A DNA stretch of 64,000 nucleotides from Orrella sp037026685 (GCF_037026685.1 NZ_JBANET010000008.1:83716-147715); one strand, 5' to 3'. Counted from the stretch's first letter, positions 46,229 to 54,937 are shown. Notes: generated by a model not told the origin, from the letters alone. Program-made: numbers and translations.

Positions 46229-47143
46229 CTAGCGCCCAGGGAAGTAGCGCGGCATGGCGCCGGAGAAGTCGCAGGTCTCGGTGGCCATGCTGGCCACGTA
46301 GCGCAGCAGCTCGTCGGCCCGCGCCTTCTCGTAGAGGGCGACATAGGGAATGCGGGGCACGGGCGGGGTGCTGCGTATCACCCGCAGCTGGCCAGACTGG
46401 ATATCCGGCTCGAACAGCCGCCGGGGCAGATAGCAGATTCCCACGCCGGCCAGCGTAAGCGAAGCCGAGGCGGTCAGGCTGCTGCTGGCCAGGGTATTGC
46501 GAAAGCGCACCTGCTGCGCGTCCAGCCAATGGTCGATCAGGTTGCCCAGCCCCGATTCGTGCTTCTGCTCGATGATGGTGTATTGCGCCAGCGCCTTCAG
46601 GGCCAGCCTGTCCACGCCGTCGAGATAGCTCGGGCTGCACAGCCAGTCGTACTGCACCGCGTCCAGGTGCAGCACCTCCAGCCCGGCGGCGCGGAACGCA
46701 TCGGGCACCACGATCAGATCCAGTTCGCCGGCCTGCAGCCGCTCGGCCAGGCTGACGCTGGAGCCCACCGTGGGCGCGAGGGTCAGTTGCGGATGGCTGC
46801 CGTGCACGCGCTGCACCAGGCTCGGCAGCCAGGTCATGGCGGTCAGCTCCGTCACCCCCAGGCGCACCGTACGCGGCTCGACCAGGTCCGCGCGGCTCAT
46901 GTCCAGGATGCGGGTGCGCAGCGCCAGGCTCTCGCGCGCGAGCAGCCGCAGCTCCTGGCCGCGCGCGGTGACCTGCGCCTTGCGGCGGCTGCGGTCGAAC
47001 AGCGCAAAGCCCAGTATGCCCTCCAGTTCCTGCAGGCGCTTGGAAACCGCCGACTGCGTGGTGTTCAGCCGCCGCGCCGCCGCCTCGAAGCCGCCCAGCT
47101 CCACCGACCAATAGAAAGCCTCGAGTTGTTTGAAGGTAATCAT
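46229..47143 (-). CDS. LysR family transcriptional regulator
   Basis: 304 aa. wHTH MITFKQLEAFYWSVELGGFEAAARRLNTTQSAVSKRLQELEGILGFALFDR, effector domain from ~88 (RTVRLGVTELTAMTWLP). Divergent from the SDR-RraA operon with a 160-bp gap that holds AT-rich stretches (e.g. around 47176-47225), including AATAGT (47179-47184) and its inverse ACTATT (47211-47216). Likely controls the SDR, RraA-like and Bug genes. Confidence 0.92.
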   Translation of the reverse strand: MITFKQLEAFYWSVELGGFEAAARRLNTTQSAVSKRLQELEGILGFALFDRSRRKAQVTARGQELRLLARESLALRTRILDMSRADLVEPRTVRLGVTELTAMTWLPSLVQRVHGSHPQLTLAPTVGSSVSLAERLQAGELDLIVVPDAFRAAGLEVLHLDAVQYDWLCSPSYLDGVDRLALKALAQYTIIEQKHESGLGNLIDHWLDAQQVRFRNTLASSSLTASASLTLAGVGICYLPRRLFEPDIQSGQLRVIRSTPPVPRIPYVALYEKARADELLRYVASMATETCDFSGAMPRYFPGR

Positions 47144-47303
47144 CGCGATCTCGCGGCGCGCGGGGCAGCCGCCTTTTAAATAGTGAAATTTCTTCCCATT
47201 AAATACGAAAACTATTCTCTTGTGGAATGTCACGCCGCTTCCTAGAATCTTCGCTTCGAAACCGGGGCGGCTGCGAGCCGCAGCCGACAGAAGGAGAAAA
47301 CGC

Positions 47304-48089
47304 ATGGACATGGGATTGAAAGGCCGGACCGCCCTGGTGCTGGGCGCCGGCGGCGGCTTGGGCAGCGCCATCGCCGCGGCGCTGGCCGCCGAAGGGGCCC
47401 GGCTGGCCCTGGCCGACCTGGACGAGCAGGCGGCCGCCGCCACGGCAAAATCGCTGCAGGCCCAAGGCGCCCAGGCGCTGTCGCTGGCGTGGGACCTGGC
47501 CGACCTGTCCGTGATCGACGCACGCATCGGCGCCATCGAGGCCGGGCTCGGGCCGGTGGACATCCTGGTCAACAACACGGGCGGCCCGCCCCCCACGCCG
47601 GTCGCCGGCCAGGATGCCGCGCTGTGGGAGAAAAGCTTCCAGGCCATGGTGCTGTCGGTCATCGGCATCACCGACCGGGTCCTGCCCGGCATGCGCCAGC
47701 GCAAGTGGGGGCGCATCGTTACCAGCACCTCGTCGGGCGTGATCGCGCCCATACCGAACCTGGGCATCTCCAACGCCCTGCGCGCGACGCTGGTCGGCTG
47801 GTCCAAGACCCTGGCGCGCGAAGTCGCGCCCGACGGCATCACCGCCAACATCGTGGTGCCGGGCCGCATCGCCACGGGACGCATCCGCTTCCTGGACGAG
47901 GCCAAGGCCAGGCGCGAAGGCCGGCCGGTCGAGGACGTCACCAAGGAAAGCACCGCCAGCATCCCCATGCAGCGCTACGGCGAGCCGGCCGAATACGCCA
48001 ATGCGGTGGTGTTCCTGGCCAGCCAGGCGGCCTCCTACATCACGGGTTCGGTCGTGCGCGTCGACGGCGGCCTGATCCCCAGCATTTGA
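47304..48089 (+). CDS. SDR family protein with altered catalytic motif
   Basis: 261 aa. The cofactor motif LVLGAGGGLGSAIA (12-24) and NNTGG are intact, but where classical SDRs have Y-x3-K this protein has S156-N-A-L-R160 (PIPNLGISNALRATLVGW), with serines at 141-144. A subgroup of SDRs annotated as 3-oxoacyl-ACP reductase-like shares this SNA-x-R form; its chemistry is not clear to me. AAGGAG stands 7 nt before the ATG. Followed by an RraA-like gene after 11 bp. Confidence 0.87.
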   Translation: MDMGLKGRTALVLGAGGGLGSAIAAALAAEGARLALADLDEQAAAATAKSLQAQGAQALSLAWDLADLSVIDARIGAIEAGLGPVDILVNNTGGPPPTPVAGQDAALWEKSFQAMVLSVIGITDRVLPGMRQRKWGRIVTSTSSGVIAPIPNLGISNALRATLVGWSKTLAREVAPDGITANIVVPGRIATGRIRFLDEAKARREGRPVEDVTKESTASIPMQRYGEPAEYANAVVFLASQAASYITGSVVRVDGGLIPSI

Positions 48090-48100
48090 GAGGCGGCCCG

Positions 48101-48808
48101 ATGTCCTCTCCCGACGTCCTGGCGGCGCTGTCGTCCGTGACCACCGCCACGCTGACGACCATCCTGTTCAAGAAGGGCTTGCGCAACGTCTGGCTGCGCG
48201 GCACGGCCCCGCTGGCGGCCGGACAGCAGCGCGTGGCGGGCCCGGCCTTCACGCTGCGCTTTTTGCCCCAGCGCGAAGACCTGGCCACGCCGGCGGCCTG
48301 GTCCTCGCCGACCTCCACGCGCGCCGCCGTCGAAGCCATGCCGGCCGGCTGCGTGGTGGTGGCCGACACCGCCGGCATCGCCGATGCGGGCATCTTCGGG
48401 GACATCTTGTGCGCCCGCATGCGGCAGCGGCAGGTGGCCGGCCTGGTCACCGCAGGCGCCGTGCGCGACCGCGCCGGCATCGTGCAGACCGGCCTGCCGG
48501 TCTGGTGCAGCGCCGCCGCCGCCCCGCCGGCCGTGGCGCAGCTGGCCTTCGTAGGCTGGCAGCAGCCCGTGGCCTGCGGCGGGGTGGCCGTGTTCCCGCA
48601 GGACATCATCGTGGCCGACGAGGACGGCGCCATCGTCATTCCCGCCGCGCTGACCGGCGAGGTGGCGGCCCAGGCCCTGGAGCAGGAGCGCACCGAGGCC
48701 TGGATCCTGGACCAAGTGCTGCAAGGCGCGCCGCTGACCGGCCTGTATCCGCTCAGCCCCGAGAACCAGGCGCGCTACGAGGCGTACAGCAAGGGCCGGG
48801 ACGGCTAG
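48101..48808 (+). CDS. RraA-like protein (HMG aldolase / oxaloacetate decarboxylase family)
   Basis: 235 aa of the RraA/demethylmenaquinone methyltransferase-like fold. VVVADTAGIADAGIFGDILCARMRQRQVAGLVTAGAVRDRAGI carries the conserved G-x-R-D metal-site motif, followed by PQDIIVADEDGAIVIP. In catabolic clusters this family usually acts as a 4-hydroxy-4-methyl-2-oxoglutarate/4-carboxy-4-hydroxy-2-oxoadipate aldolase or oxaloacetate decarboxylase rather than an RNase E inhibitor. With the SDR, Bug and LysR neighbours, an aldolase role on an oxo dicarboxylate is plausible. Confidence 0.83.
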   Translation: MSSPDVLAALSSVTTATLTTILFKKGLRNVWLRGTAPLAAGQQRVAGPAFTLRFLPQREDLATPAAWSSPTSTRAAVEAMPAGCVVVADTAGIADAGIFGDILCARMRQRQVAGLVTAGAVRDRAGIVQTGLPVWCSAAAAPPAVAQLAFVGWQQPVACGGVAVFPQDIIVADEDGAIVIPAALTGEVAAQALEQERTEAWILDQVLQGAPLTGLYPLSPENQARYEAYSKGRDG

Positions 48809-48830
48809 CGCGCCGCCGCGCCAGGGGCCG

Positions 48831-48867
48831 GCCATGCCCGGGCCGCGATCTGCCGCCCCGGCATGGC
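48831..48867. terminator. Long GC hairpin between convergent RraA-like and TonB receptor genes
   Basis: GCCATGCC (48831-48838) pairs with GGCATGGC (48860-48867); after one C-C mismatch GGGC (48840-48843) pairs with GCCC (48855-48858). It fills most of the 62-bp convergent gap and has no U-tract. Confidence 0.5.
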
Positions 48868-48870
48868 GGC

Positions 48871-51093
48871 TCAGTACTGGTAGCGCATCGTCAAGGTGAC
48901 GCGGCGCCCCTGGGCCCACGCCCCCTGGCTGTAGAAGCCGACCTGGCTGTAGTACTTGCGGTCGAACACGTTGTCCACGTTCAACTGCGCCGACAGGGCG
49001 CGGTCGAAGCGGTAGTTCGCCATCAGGCTGGCAATGGCGTAGCTGCCCTGGCCGACGCGCTCCTGGCCGTTGGGCCCGCTGGCCATGGCATAGACGCGGC
49101 TTTGCCAGTTCACGCCGCCGCCCAGCGTCAGCCCTTGCCATGCGCCGGGCAGGCGATAGGTGGTAAAGAGCCGCACCAGCGTGCGCGGCTGGTTGGTCTG
49201 GATGGCGTTGCCCTGGCCGTCGCGGCCGGTCCAGTGCGACCAGCCGGCCGCCAGGTTCCAGCCCGGCAGCACCTCGCCCGACACCTCCAGGTCGAAGCCG
49301 CGGCTGCGCGTGCCCTGCGCCGCGCGATAGGCCTGGTTGGGCGTGCCGGGCACCAGGTGGCCGGGATCGAGCTGCCCCAGGTTGTCCTGCTCGATCTGGA
49401 ACACGGCGGCGCTGGCGTTCAGGCGGCCCTGCATGAATTCGCCCTTGATGCCGGCCTCGTAGGCCTTGCCTTCCAGCGGATCGAGCCAGCCGCCATGGCG
49501 GTCCTGGTAGCTTTGCGGATTGAATATCTCGGTGTAGCTGATGTAGGCCGTGTAGTTTTCGTTGATGTCGAACAGCAGGCCGGCATAGGGCACGAAGGCC
49601 GTCTTGTCGAACCTGGCGGGGCTGGCGCCGGCCCAGCCGGTGGCGTCGGTCTTCCAGGTGCTGTAGCGCCCGCCCACGATCAGCCTGAGCGGGTCGGCCA
49701 GGTTCAGCCGCAGCGCGCCGTACCAGCCGGTTTGTTTGGTGGTGTAGCGCGAGGCCGATATCGTCTCGTCGCTCCATGCCGGTTCGGGATACGAGCCGTC
49801 CCAGTCCAGGAAGTTGCCCACGCCGGCCGGCGACAGGCCCGAGCGGCTGTCGAAATCGGCATAGCGCCGGCTCAGGCTGGCGCCCACCACCGCCTCGTGG
49901 CGGCGGCCGAACAGGGTGAAAGGCCCGTTGGCCTTCAGATCCACGCTGTTCTGCTTGCGCTCGCCCAGGTACCACGACGGCGAGGCGTTCATGCCCTGCC
50001 CGGTCTCGCGGTCGGGCCAGCCGGTCAGGTAAAGCAGCTTGGCGTCCATCTCGTGCTTGCTGTGCGCGCCATGCAGCTGCACGTTCCAGCCATTGCCGAA
50101 CCCATGCCGCAGGCTGGCGAAGGTGCCCTGGGTGGTGCTGCCCCAGGACGTCCAGTCGGCGCCCACGTTCAGCGAGCGGCGCCAGTCGGTGCGCCCGCCA
50201 TCGGCATACCACAGGGGAAAGCCGCCCCAGGTGCTGCCGCGCGGGTCGTTGTCCTGGTAATTGAAGCCCGCGCTCAGCGTGGTGCGGGCGCCCAGGTCGG
50301 CATCGATCACGCCATAGAAGACCTTGCGCTGGTTCTCGTAGTGATCCAGGTGCGAGCGGCCATCCTGGTAGGCGCTGACGATGCGGCCGCGCACGTTGCC
50401 GGCGGCGTTCAGGGGGGTGGAAAGATCGGCGGTGGCGCGATAGGTGTCCCAGCTGCCGCCGCCCAGGCTCAGGTCGGCCTTGAACTGCCTGCTATCGGCG
50501 TGCTTGCGCACCAGGTTGATCGAGGCCGAGGGGTTGCCCGCGCCGGTCAGCAGGCCGGTGGCGCCGCGCACCACTTCCACGCGGTCGTAGATGATGGGAT
50601 CGACCGAGGATTCGCCGGCATCGTAGCCCGAGTCGAAACCGGTGGGGATGCCGTCGTACATGTAGTTGTCGATATTGAAGCCGCGCGCGCTGAACGAATA
50701 GCGCTCGCTGTCCGAGTGCCGCACCGCGATGCCCGGCGTGCTGGCCATGACCTCGGCCAGCGAGCGCATGTCCTGGTCCTCGATGCGCTGGCGGGTGACC
50801 ACGGTGACCGATTGCGGCGTCTCGCGCAGCGATAGCGGCAGGCCGGTGCTGGCCGCGGTGGCGGCCGGCGTATAGGACTGCGAGCCTTCGGTGGCCAGCG
50901 CGTCGCCCGCGCCGGACTGGCCGATCACCTGCAAGGGCGCCAGGGCCTTCACGCTGCCGCCTTCCTGTGCGGCCGCGCCGCCAGCGGCCAGGGCCAGCAC
51001 GGCCAGGCAGCACGGCGTGCGGCGCGCCAGGGCTCGCGGCAAGGGGCAAGACGATGAACGGATGCGGCGCGAACGCCCCAGGATGATCGGCAT
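48871..51093 (-). CDS. TonB-dependent siderophore receptor (no STN domain)
   Basis: 740 aa. Signal peptide ends near GGAAAQ; plug begins LPLSLRETPQSVTVVTRQRIEDQDMRSLAEVMASTPGIAV, with IYDRVEVVRGATGLLTGAGNPSASINLVRK; the barrel ends TLTMRYQY. The pattern is that of FpvA/FauA-like ferrisiderophore receptors but without an N-terminal signalling domain, so it should not act through an ECF sigma. GAGG lies 9 nt before ATG 51093. It is transcribed divergently from arsR; the 110-bp gap is AT-rich and includes the ArsR-type inverted repeat and TGAG/ATT strings that could bind Fur weakly. Ligand unknown. Confidence 0.9.
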   Translation of the reverse strand: MPIILGRSRRIRSSSCPLPRALARRTPCCLAVLALAAGGAAAQEGGSVKALAPLQVIGQSGAGDALATEGSQSYTPAATAASTGLPLSLRETPQSVTVVTRQRIEDQDMRSLAEVMASTPGIAVRHSDSERYSFSARGFNIDNYMYDGIPTGFDSGYDAGESSVDPIIYDRVEVVRGATGLLTGAGNPSASINLVRKHADSRQFKADLSLGGGSWDTYRATADLSTPLNAAGNVRGRIVSAYQDGRSHLDHYENQRKVFYGVIDADLGARTTLSAGFNYQDNDPRGSTWGGFPLWYADGGRTDWRRSLNVGADWTSWGSTTQGTFASLRHGFGNGWNVQLHGAHSKHEMDAKLLYLTGWPDRETGQGMNASPSWYLGERKQNSVDLKANGPFTLFGRRHEAVVGASLSRRYADFDSRSGLSPAGVGNFLDWDGSYPEPAWSDETISASRYTTKQTGWYGALRLNLADPLRLIVGGRYSTWKTDATGWAGASPARFDKTAFVPYAGLLFDINENYTAYISYTEIFNPQSYQDRHGGWLDPLEGKAYEAGIKGEFMQGRLNASAAVFQIEQDNLGQLDPGHLVPGTPNQAYRAAQGTRSRGFDLEVSGEVLPGWNLAAGWSHWTGRDGQGNAIQTNQPRTLVRLFTTYRLPGAWQGLTLGGGVNWQSRVYAMASGPNGQERVGQGSYAIASLMANYRFDRALSAQLNVDNVFDRKYYSQVGFYSQGAWAQGRRVTLTMRYQY

Positions 51094-51177
51094 GGCGGAA
51101 TTCCTCTCCCTTTTGTGTGTGTGTCTGATAGCCGTAAATATTAATACGAATCCATCTCATTTCTTTTCCGTTAATAG

Positions 51178-51201
51178 TTCAATAATTCTTGTATTATCGA
51201 A
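51178..51201. promoter_or_regulatory. Candidate ArsR operator
   Basis: TTCAATAAT (51178-51186) and ATTATCGAA (51193-51201) form a 24-bp imperfect inverted repeat (8 of 9 pairs, 6-bp spacer), ending 2 bp before the arsR ATG. Typical size and AT-rich make-up for SmtB/ArsR family sites. Confidence 0.6.
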
Positions 51202-51203
51202 TC

Positions 51204-51527
51204 ATGAATGAAAAACAAGCCGTCTCCGCCTTGGGCGCCCTGGCCCACCCGCAACGCCTGCGCGTGTTCCGCGCCCTGGTCGCGGCCGGCCCGCAAGGGC
51301 TGACCCCCAGCGTGCTGGCCGCACAGCTGGACAGCGCCCGCAACACCCTGTCCTTCCATCTGAAGGGCCTGTCGCAGGCGCAACTGCTCACGGTCGAGCA
51401 GCAGGGCCGCAACCTGATCTATCGCGCCGACTTCGCCCGCATGAACGCGCTGCTGGGCTATCTCACCGAGCACTGCTGCCAGGGCGCCGCCTGCGAGGTC
51501 GGCGAACGCGCCCGCACCGATTGCTGA
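51204..51527 (+). CDS. arsR: ArsR family arsenic-responsive repressor
   Basis: 107 aa. wHTH LGALAHPQRLRVFRALVAAGPQGLTPSVLAAQLDSARNTLSFHLKGLSQAQLL. The As(III)-binding cysteines are at the C-terminus, C91-C92 and C97 (EHCCQGAAC), as in the CC-xxxx-C class rather than the E. coli type. ATG 51204 abuts the inverted repeat and lacks a ribosome-binding site, so the transcript may be nearly leaderless or start at TTG 51189. First gene of arsR-arsC-acr3. Confidence 0.9.
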   Translation: MNEKQAVSALGALAHPQRLRVFRALVAAGPQGLTPSVLAAQLDSARNTLSFHLKGLSQAQLLTVEQQGRNLIYRADFARMNALLGYLTEHCCQGAACEVGERARTDC

Positions 51528-51565
51528 TCCCGTCTTTCTTTTCCTCCACCGCTGGAACCCCTGCC

Positions 51566-52060
51566 ATGACTCCCTACAACGTACTGTTCCTGTGCACCGG
51601 CAATTCAGCCCGGTCCATCCTGGCCGAAGGCCTGCTCAACGGCCTGGCCGGCGAGCGCTTTCGCGCCTACTCGGCCGGCAGCCATCCCAAGGGCGAAGTC
51701 CATCCCATGGCGCTGGCCACCTTGCGGCAGCTGTCCTTGCCGGCCGAAGGCTATCGCAGCAAGAGCTGGGACGAGTTCGCCGCGGCGGATGCGCCGCGGA
51801 TGGACTTCATCTTTACGGTGTGCGATGACGCCGCCGGAGAAGCCTGCCCGGTATGGCCCGGCCGGCCCATGTCGGCGCACTGGGGCATGCCCGACCCGGC
51901 CGCCCATGCCGGCACGGATGCCGAACGCCTGAAGGCCTTTCACGACACCGCGCGCATGCTCAAGCGGCGCATCGAGCTGTTCGCCTCGCTGCCGTTCGAG
52001 CGCCTGGATGCCCTGTCGCTGCAGACCGAGCTGCGCGCCATCGGCCAGCGGCAGGACTAG
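51566..52060 (+). CDS. arsC: Arsenate reductase, low-molecular-weight phosphatase type
   Basis: 164 aa. The phosphate loop C10-TGNSAR-S17 opens the protein; further cysteines C86 (FTVCDDAAGEAC) and C94 provide the redox relay, and D110 in GMPDPAAH is the general acid. This is the thioredoxin/mycothiol-linked ArsC family that reduces arsenate to arsenite for export by the downstream Acr3. ATG 51566 starts 39 bp after arsR; next gene follows after 4 bp. Confidence 0.88.
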   Translation: MTPYNVLFLCTGNSARSILAEGLLNGLAGERFRAYSAGSHPKGEVHPMALATLRQLSLPAEGYRSKSWDEFAAADAPRMDFIFTVCDDAAGEACPVWPGRPMSAHWGMPDPAAHAGTDAERLKAFHDTARMLKRRIELFASLPFERLDALSLQTELRAIGQRQD

Positions 52061-52064
52061 CGCC

Positions 52065-53165
52065 ATGGCCTGCTCCGCTTCTGTCCGCCCCGAGTCCCCG
52101 CAACCGGCGATCAGCCTGTTCGAGCGCTATCTCACGCTGTGGGTGTTCCTGTGCATCGTGCTGGGCGTGGCGCTGGGCCAGGCGCTGCCGTCGGCCTTCC
52201 AGGCCGTGGGCCGCATGGAGCTGGCCCAGGTCAACCTGCCCGTCGGCGTGCTCATCTGGGTCATGATCATCCCGATGCTGATGAAAGTGGACTTCTCGGC
52301 GCTGGGCCAGGTGCGCCGCCACTGGCGCGGCATCGGCATCACGCTGTTCGTCAACTGGGCCGTCAAGCCGTTCTCCATGGCCCTGCTGGGCTGGCTGTTC
52401 ATCCGCCAGGTGTTCGCGCCCTGGCTGCCGGCCGAGCAGATCGACAGCTACATCGCCGGGCTGATCCTGCTGGCCGCCGCGCCCTGCACCGCCATGGTGT
52501 TCGTCTGGAGCCGGCTCACCCGGGGCGATGCCGCCTTCACGCTCTCGCAAGTGGCGCTCAACGACCTGATCATGGTGTTCGCCTTCGCACCCATCGTGGG
52601 CCTGCTGCTGGGCATGTCGGCCATCGTCGTGCCCTGGGACACCCTGCTGACCTCGGTCGGGCTGTACATCGTCGTGCCCGTCATCCTGGCGCAGGCCTGG
52701 CGCCGGCGCCTGCTGCGCCGCGGGCCGCAGGCCTTCGAGCAGGCGATGCAGCGCATCGGTCCGCTGTCCATCGGCGCCCTGCTGCTCACGCTGGTGCTGC
52801 TGTTCGGCTTCCAGGGCCAGGCGATCCTGAGCCAGCCGCTGGTCATCGCCATGCTGGCGGTGCCCATCGTGATCCAGGTGGTCTTTAACTCGGGACTGGC
52901 CTACTGGCTCAACCGCAAAGCGGGCGAGCAGCACAGCGTGGCCTGCCCGTCCGCGCTGATCGGCGCGTCCAATTTCTTCGAGCTGTCGGTGGCCGCCGCC
53001 ATCAGCCTGTTCGGCTTCGACTCGGGCGCGGCCCTGGCCACGGTGGTCGGGGTCTTGATCGAGGTGCCGCTGATGCTGGCGGTGGTGCGGGTGGTCAATC
53101 GCTCGCGCGGCTGGTACGAACGCGGGGCGGGCCCGCGCGGCAAGCAGGCCGGCCCGGTTCCCTGA
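52065..53165 (+). CDS. Arsenite efflux permease Acr3
   Basis: 366 aa, ten predicted transmembrane helices. Conserved cysteine C141 in LLAAAPCTAMVFVWSRLTRGD, FVNWAVKPFSMA, LNDLIMVFAFAPIVG and ASNFFELSVAAAISLFG (conserved Glu) mark the ACR3 family, a bile-acid/arsenite transporter relative distinct from ArsB. It exports arsenite. Sits 4 bp after arsC; the last 25 residues are basic and not conserved. Confidence 0.93.
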   Translation: MACSASVRPESPQPAISLFERYLTLWVFLCIVLGVALGQALPSAFQAVGRMELAQVNLPVGVLIWVMIIPMLMKVDFSALGQVRRHWRGIGITLFVNWAVKPFSMALLGWLFIRQVFAPWLPAEQIDSYIAGLILLAAAPCTAMVFVWSRLTRGDAAFTLSQVALNDLIMVFAFAPIVGLLLGMSAIVVPWDTLLTSVGLYIVVPVILAQAWRRRLLRRGPQAFEQAMQRIGPLSIGALLLTLVLLFGFQGQAILSQPLVIAMLAVPIVIQVVFNSGLAYWLNRKAGEQHSVACPSALIGASNFFELSVAAAISLFGFDSGAALATVVGVLIEVPLMLAVVRVVNRSRGWYERGAGPRGKQAGPVP

Positions 53166-53173
53166 GCATCGCC

Positions 53174-53207
53174 CATGCGTCGACGTATTACGATTGCATG
53201 TCGACGT
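53174..53207. promoter_or_regulatory. Paired GTCGAC sites before the MFS gene
   Basis: CATGCGTCGACGT (53174-53186) is repeated imperfectly as CATGTCGACGT (53197-53207). The two GTCGAC hexamers start at 53179 and 53200, exactly 21 bp or two helical turns apart. They end 16 bp before the MFS ATG. A separate operator for this gene is plausible. Confidence 0.45.
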
Positions 53208-53223
53208 GAGGGAGAAACAAACG

Positions 53224-54456
53224 ATGCGCCTGAACAGCCGCGGCGGTGTCGTCCTGGCCCTGGGGACCGCGCAAACGCTGGCCTGGGCATCCAGCTACTA
53301 CCTGCCGGCCATGCTGGCCACGCCCATGGCGCGCGAGCTGGGCGTCAGCGTGCCCACGGTGTTCGCGGCGTTCTCGGCCGCCTTGCTGGTCTCGGCCCTG
53401 GTCGGCCCCTCTGCCGGCCGGGCCATCGACCGCTGGGGCGGGCGGCCGGTCCTGATGGCCACCAACGTGCTGTTCGCCTGCGGCCTGGCGGCCCTGGCCG
53501 GCGCCCAGGGGCCCGTCAGCCTGTTCCTGGCCTGGGCGCTGCTGGGCCTGGGCATGGGCAGCGGCTTGTACGAAGCGGCCTTCGCGGCCCTGGTGCGCCT
53601 GTATGGTGCGGGCTCGCGCAACACGATTTCCGGCATCACGCTGATCGCCGGCTTTGCCAGCACCGTCGGCTGGCCCTTGTCCGCCTATCTCGAACTGCAA
53701 TGGGGCTGGCGCGGCGCCTGCCTGGGCTGGGCGGCGCTGCACCTGGGGCTGGCGCTGCCGCTCAATGCCCTGTTGCCCGATCCCGAACCGGCCCGCGCAT
53801 CCGGTGCCGCCTGCGGCTCCGGGCCGTCCGGCCCTGCCCGGCCGGCACCGACGCCCGCCGCGCCCCAGCATGCGCCCACGCTGTGGCGCTCGACACTGTT
53901 GTCGCTGGTCTTTGCCATCACCTGGTTCACCAGCACCGCCATGGCGGCTCACCTGCCGGCCTTGCTGATGGCGGCCGGCGCCACGCTGGCAGCCGCCGTG
54001 GCGGCCGGCGCGCTGGTCGGCCCGGCCCAGGTCGCCGGCCGCATCCTGGAGTTCAGCCTGTTGCGCAAGACCCATCCGCTGCTCTCGGCGCGGCTGGCGG
54101 CGCTGGCCCATCCCGCCGGCGCGGCGGCCCTGCTTGCTGCCGGCGCCCCGGCCGCCTCGGCCTTCGTGCTGCTGCATGGCGCGGGCAACGGCATTCTTAC
54201 CATCGCCAAGGGCACGCTGCCGCTGGTGCTGTTCGGCCCGCAGGGCTACGGCCTGCGCCAAGGCCTGCTGATGGTGCCGGCGCGCATCGCCCAGGCCTCG
54301 GCGCCGTGGCTGTTCGGCCTGTGCATCAGCCGGTGGGGCGCCGGCGCCCTATGGGTGACCGCCCTGCTGGGCCTGGCCGGCTTCGCGGCCTTGGCGCTGC
54401 TGCGCGTGGGGGGGCCGGGCGGCGGGCCGGATACCCGGCTTCGCGCCCCGGGCTAG
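53224..54456 (+). CDS. Major facilitator superfamily transporter
   Basis: 410 aa with about 12 transmembrane segments. The loop 2-3 motif appears as GPSAGRAIDRWGGRPVL, and ELGVSVPTVFAAFSAALLVSALVGP and LAWALLGLGMGSGLYEAAFAALVRLYG are typical of MFS drug/metabolite exporters. A proline/alanine-rich cytoplasmic loop (~190-225) separates the two halves. GGGAG stands 9 nt before ATG 53224. It follows acr3 on the same strand, but the GTCGAC pair between them suggests independent control, so a link to arsenic is uncertain. Confidence 0.87.
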   Translation: MRLNSRGGVVLALGTAQTLAWASSYYLPAMLATPMARELGVSVPTVFAAFSAALLVSALVGPSAGRAIDRWGGRPVLMATNVLFACGLAALAGAQGPVSLFLAWALLGLGMGSGLYEAAFAALVRLYGAGSRNTISGITLIAGFASTVGWPLSAYLELQWGWRGACLGWAALHLGLALPLNALLPDPEPARASGAACGSGPSGPARPAPTPAAPQHAPTLWRSTLLSLVFAITWFTSTAMAAHLPALLMAAGATLAAAVAAGALVGPAQVAGRILEFSLLRKTHPLLSARLAALAHPAGAAALLAAGAPAASAFVLLHGAGNGILTIAKGTLPLVLFGPQGYGLRQGLLMVPARIAQASAPWLFGLCISRWGAGALWVTALLGLAGFAALALLRVGGPGGGPDTRLRAPG

Positions 54457-54485
54457 CGTGGGGACGTCCGGGCAAGCCAGGCCGC

Positions 54486-54508
54486 GCCGCCGCCCGTATC
54501 CCGGCGGC
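54486..54508. terminator. GC hairpin between convergent MFS and DUF35 genes
   Basis: GCCGCCG (54486-54492) pairs perfectly with CGGCGGC (54502-54508) over a 9-nt loop, in the 64-bp convergent gap. No U-tract. Confidence 0.5.
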
Positions 54509-54520
54509 CCGCCCTGGCGC

Positions 54521-54937
54521 TTACGTCTCCGCCGCCAAGCGAAAGCAGGGCAGCTTGCGCCCTTTATCGAACTGGGCATAGCACATCCGCACCGCCAGGC
54601 CGATCCACTCGTCGTTCGCCGGCTCCGGGCCCAGCAGCCGCGATACCATCACCGGGCCTTCCGCCAGGGCCACGGCAACGACCGTATAAGGCGCGGGATA
54701 TTCCGGCAGGTAGGTCCTGTGAAAGCGGGTCCACGAAACGATGCGCCCCATGCCCGACAACGGCCGCCATGGCAGTTCCGTGCGCAAGCAGTGCGGGCAG
54801 CAGCCCGATGGAGGATATACGGCGCGCGCGCACGCCTGGCAGAACGGCAGCGCCATCCGTCCGTCGTCGATGCCGCGCCACATCCGGTCTTCCAGCAATC
54901 CGCCAACCGGGGATGGAAAGGTTCCGGTCTGGTTCAT
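54521..54937 (-). CDS. DUF35 / Zn-ribbon OB-fold protein (thiolase partner)
   Basis: 138 aa. N-terminal helix then a zinc ribbon with four cysteines (FCQACARAVYPPSGCCPHC), followed by an OB fold (GRIVSWTRFHRTYLPEYPAPYTVVAVALAEG). DUF35 proteins form complexes with SCP2-type thiolases or aldolases and supply an acyl-CoA-binding surface (e.g. ChsH2/Ltp2, BbsA/BbsB). AGGAGG stands 4 nt before the ATG, which overlaps the last codon of the thiolase gene, a sign of coupled synthesis of the two subunits. Confidence 0.88.
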   Translation of the reverse strand: MNQTGTFPSPVGGLLEDRMWRGIDDGRMALPFCQACARAVYPPSGCCPHCLRTELPWRPLSGMGRIVSWTRFHRTYLPEYPAPYTVVAVALAEGPVMVSRLLGPEPANDEWIGLAVRMCYAQFDKGRKLPCFRLAAET

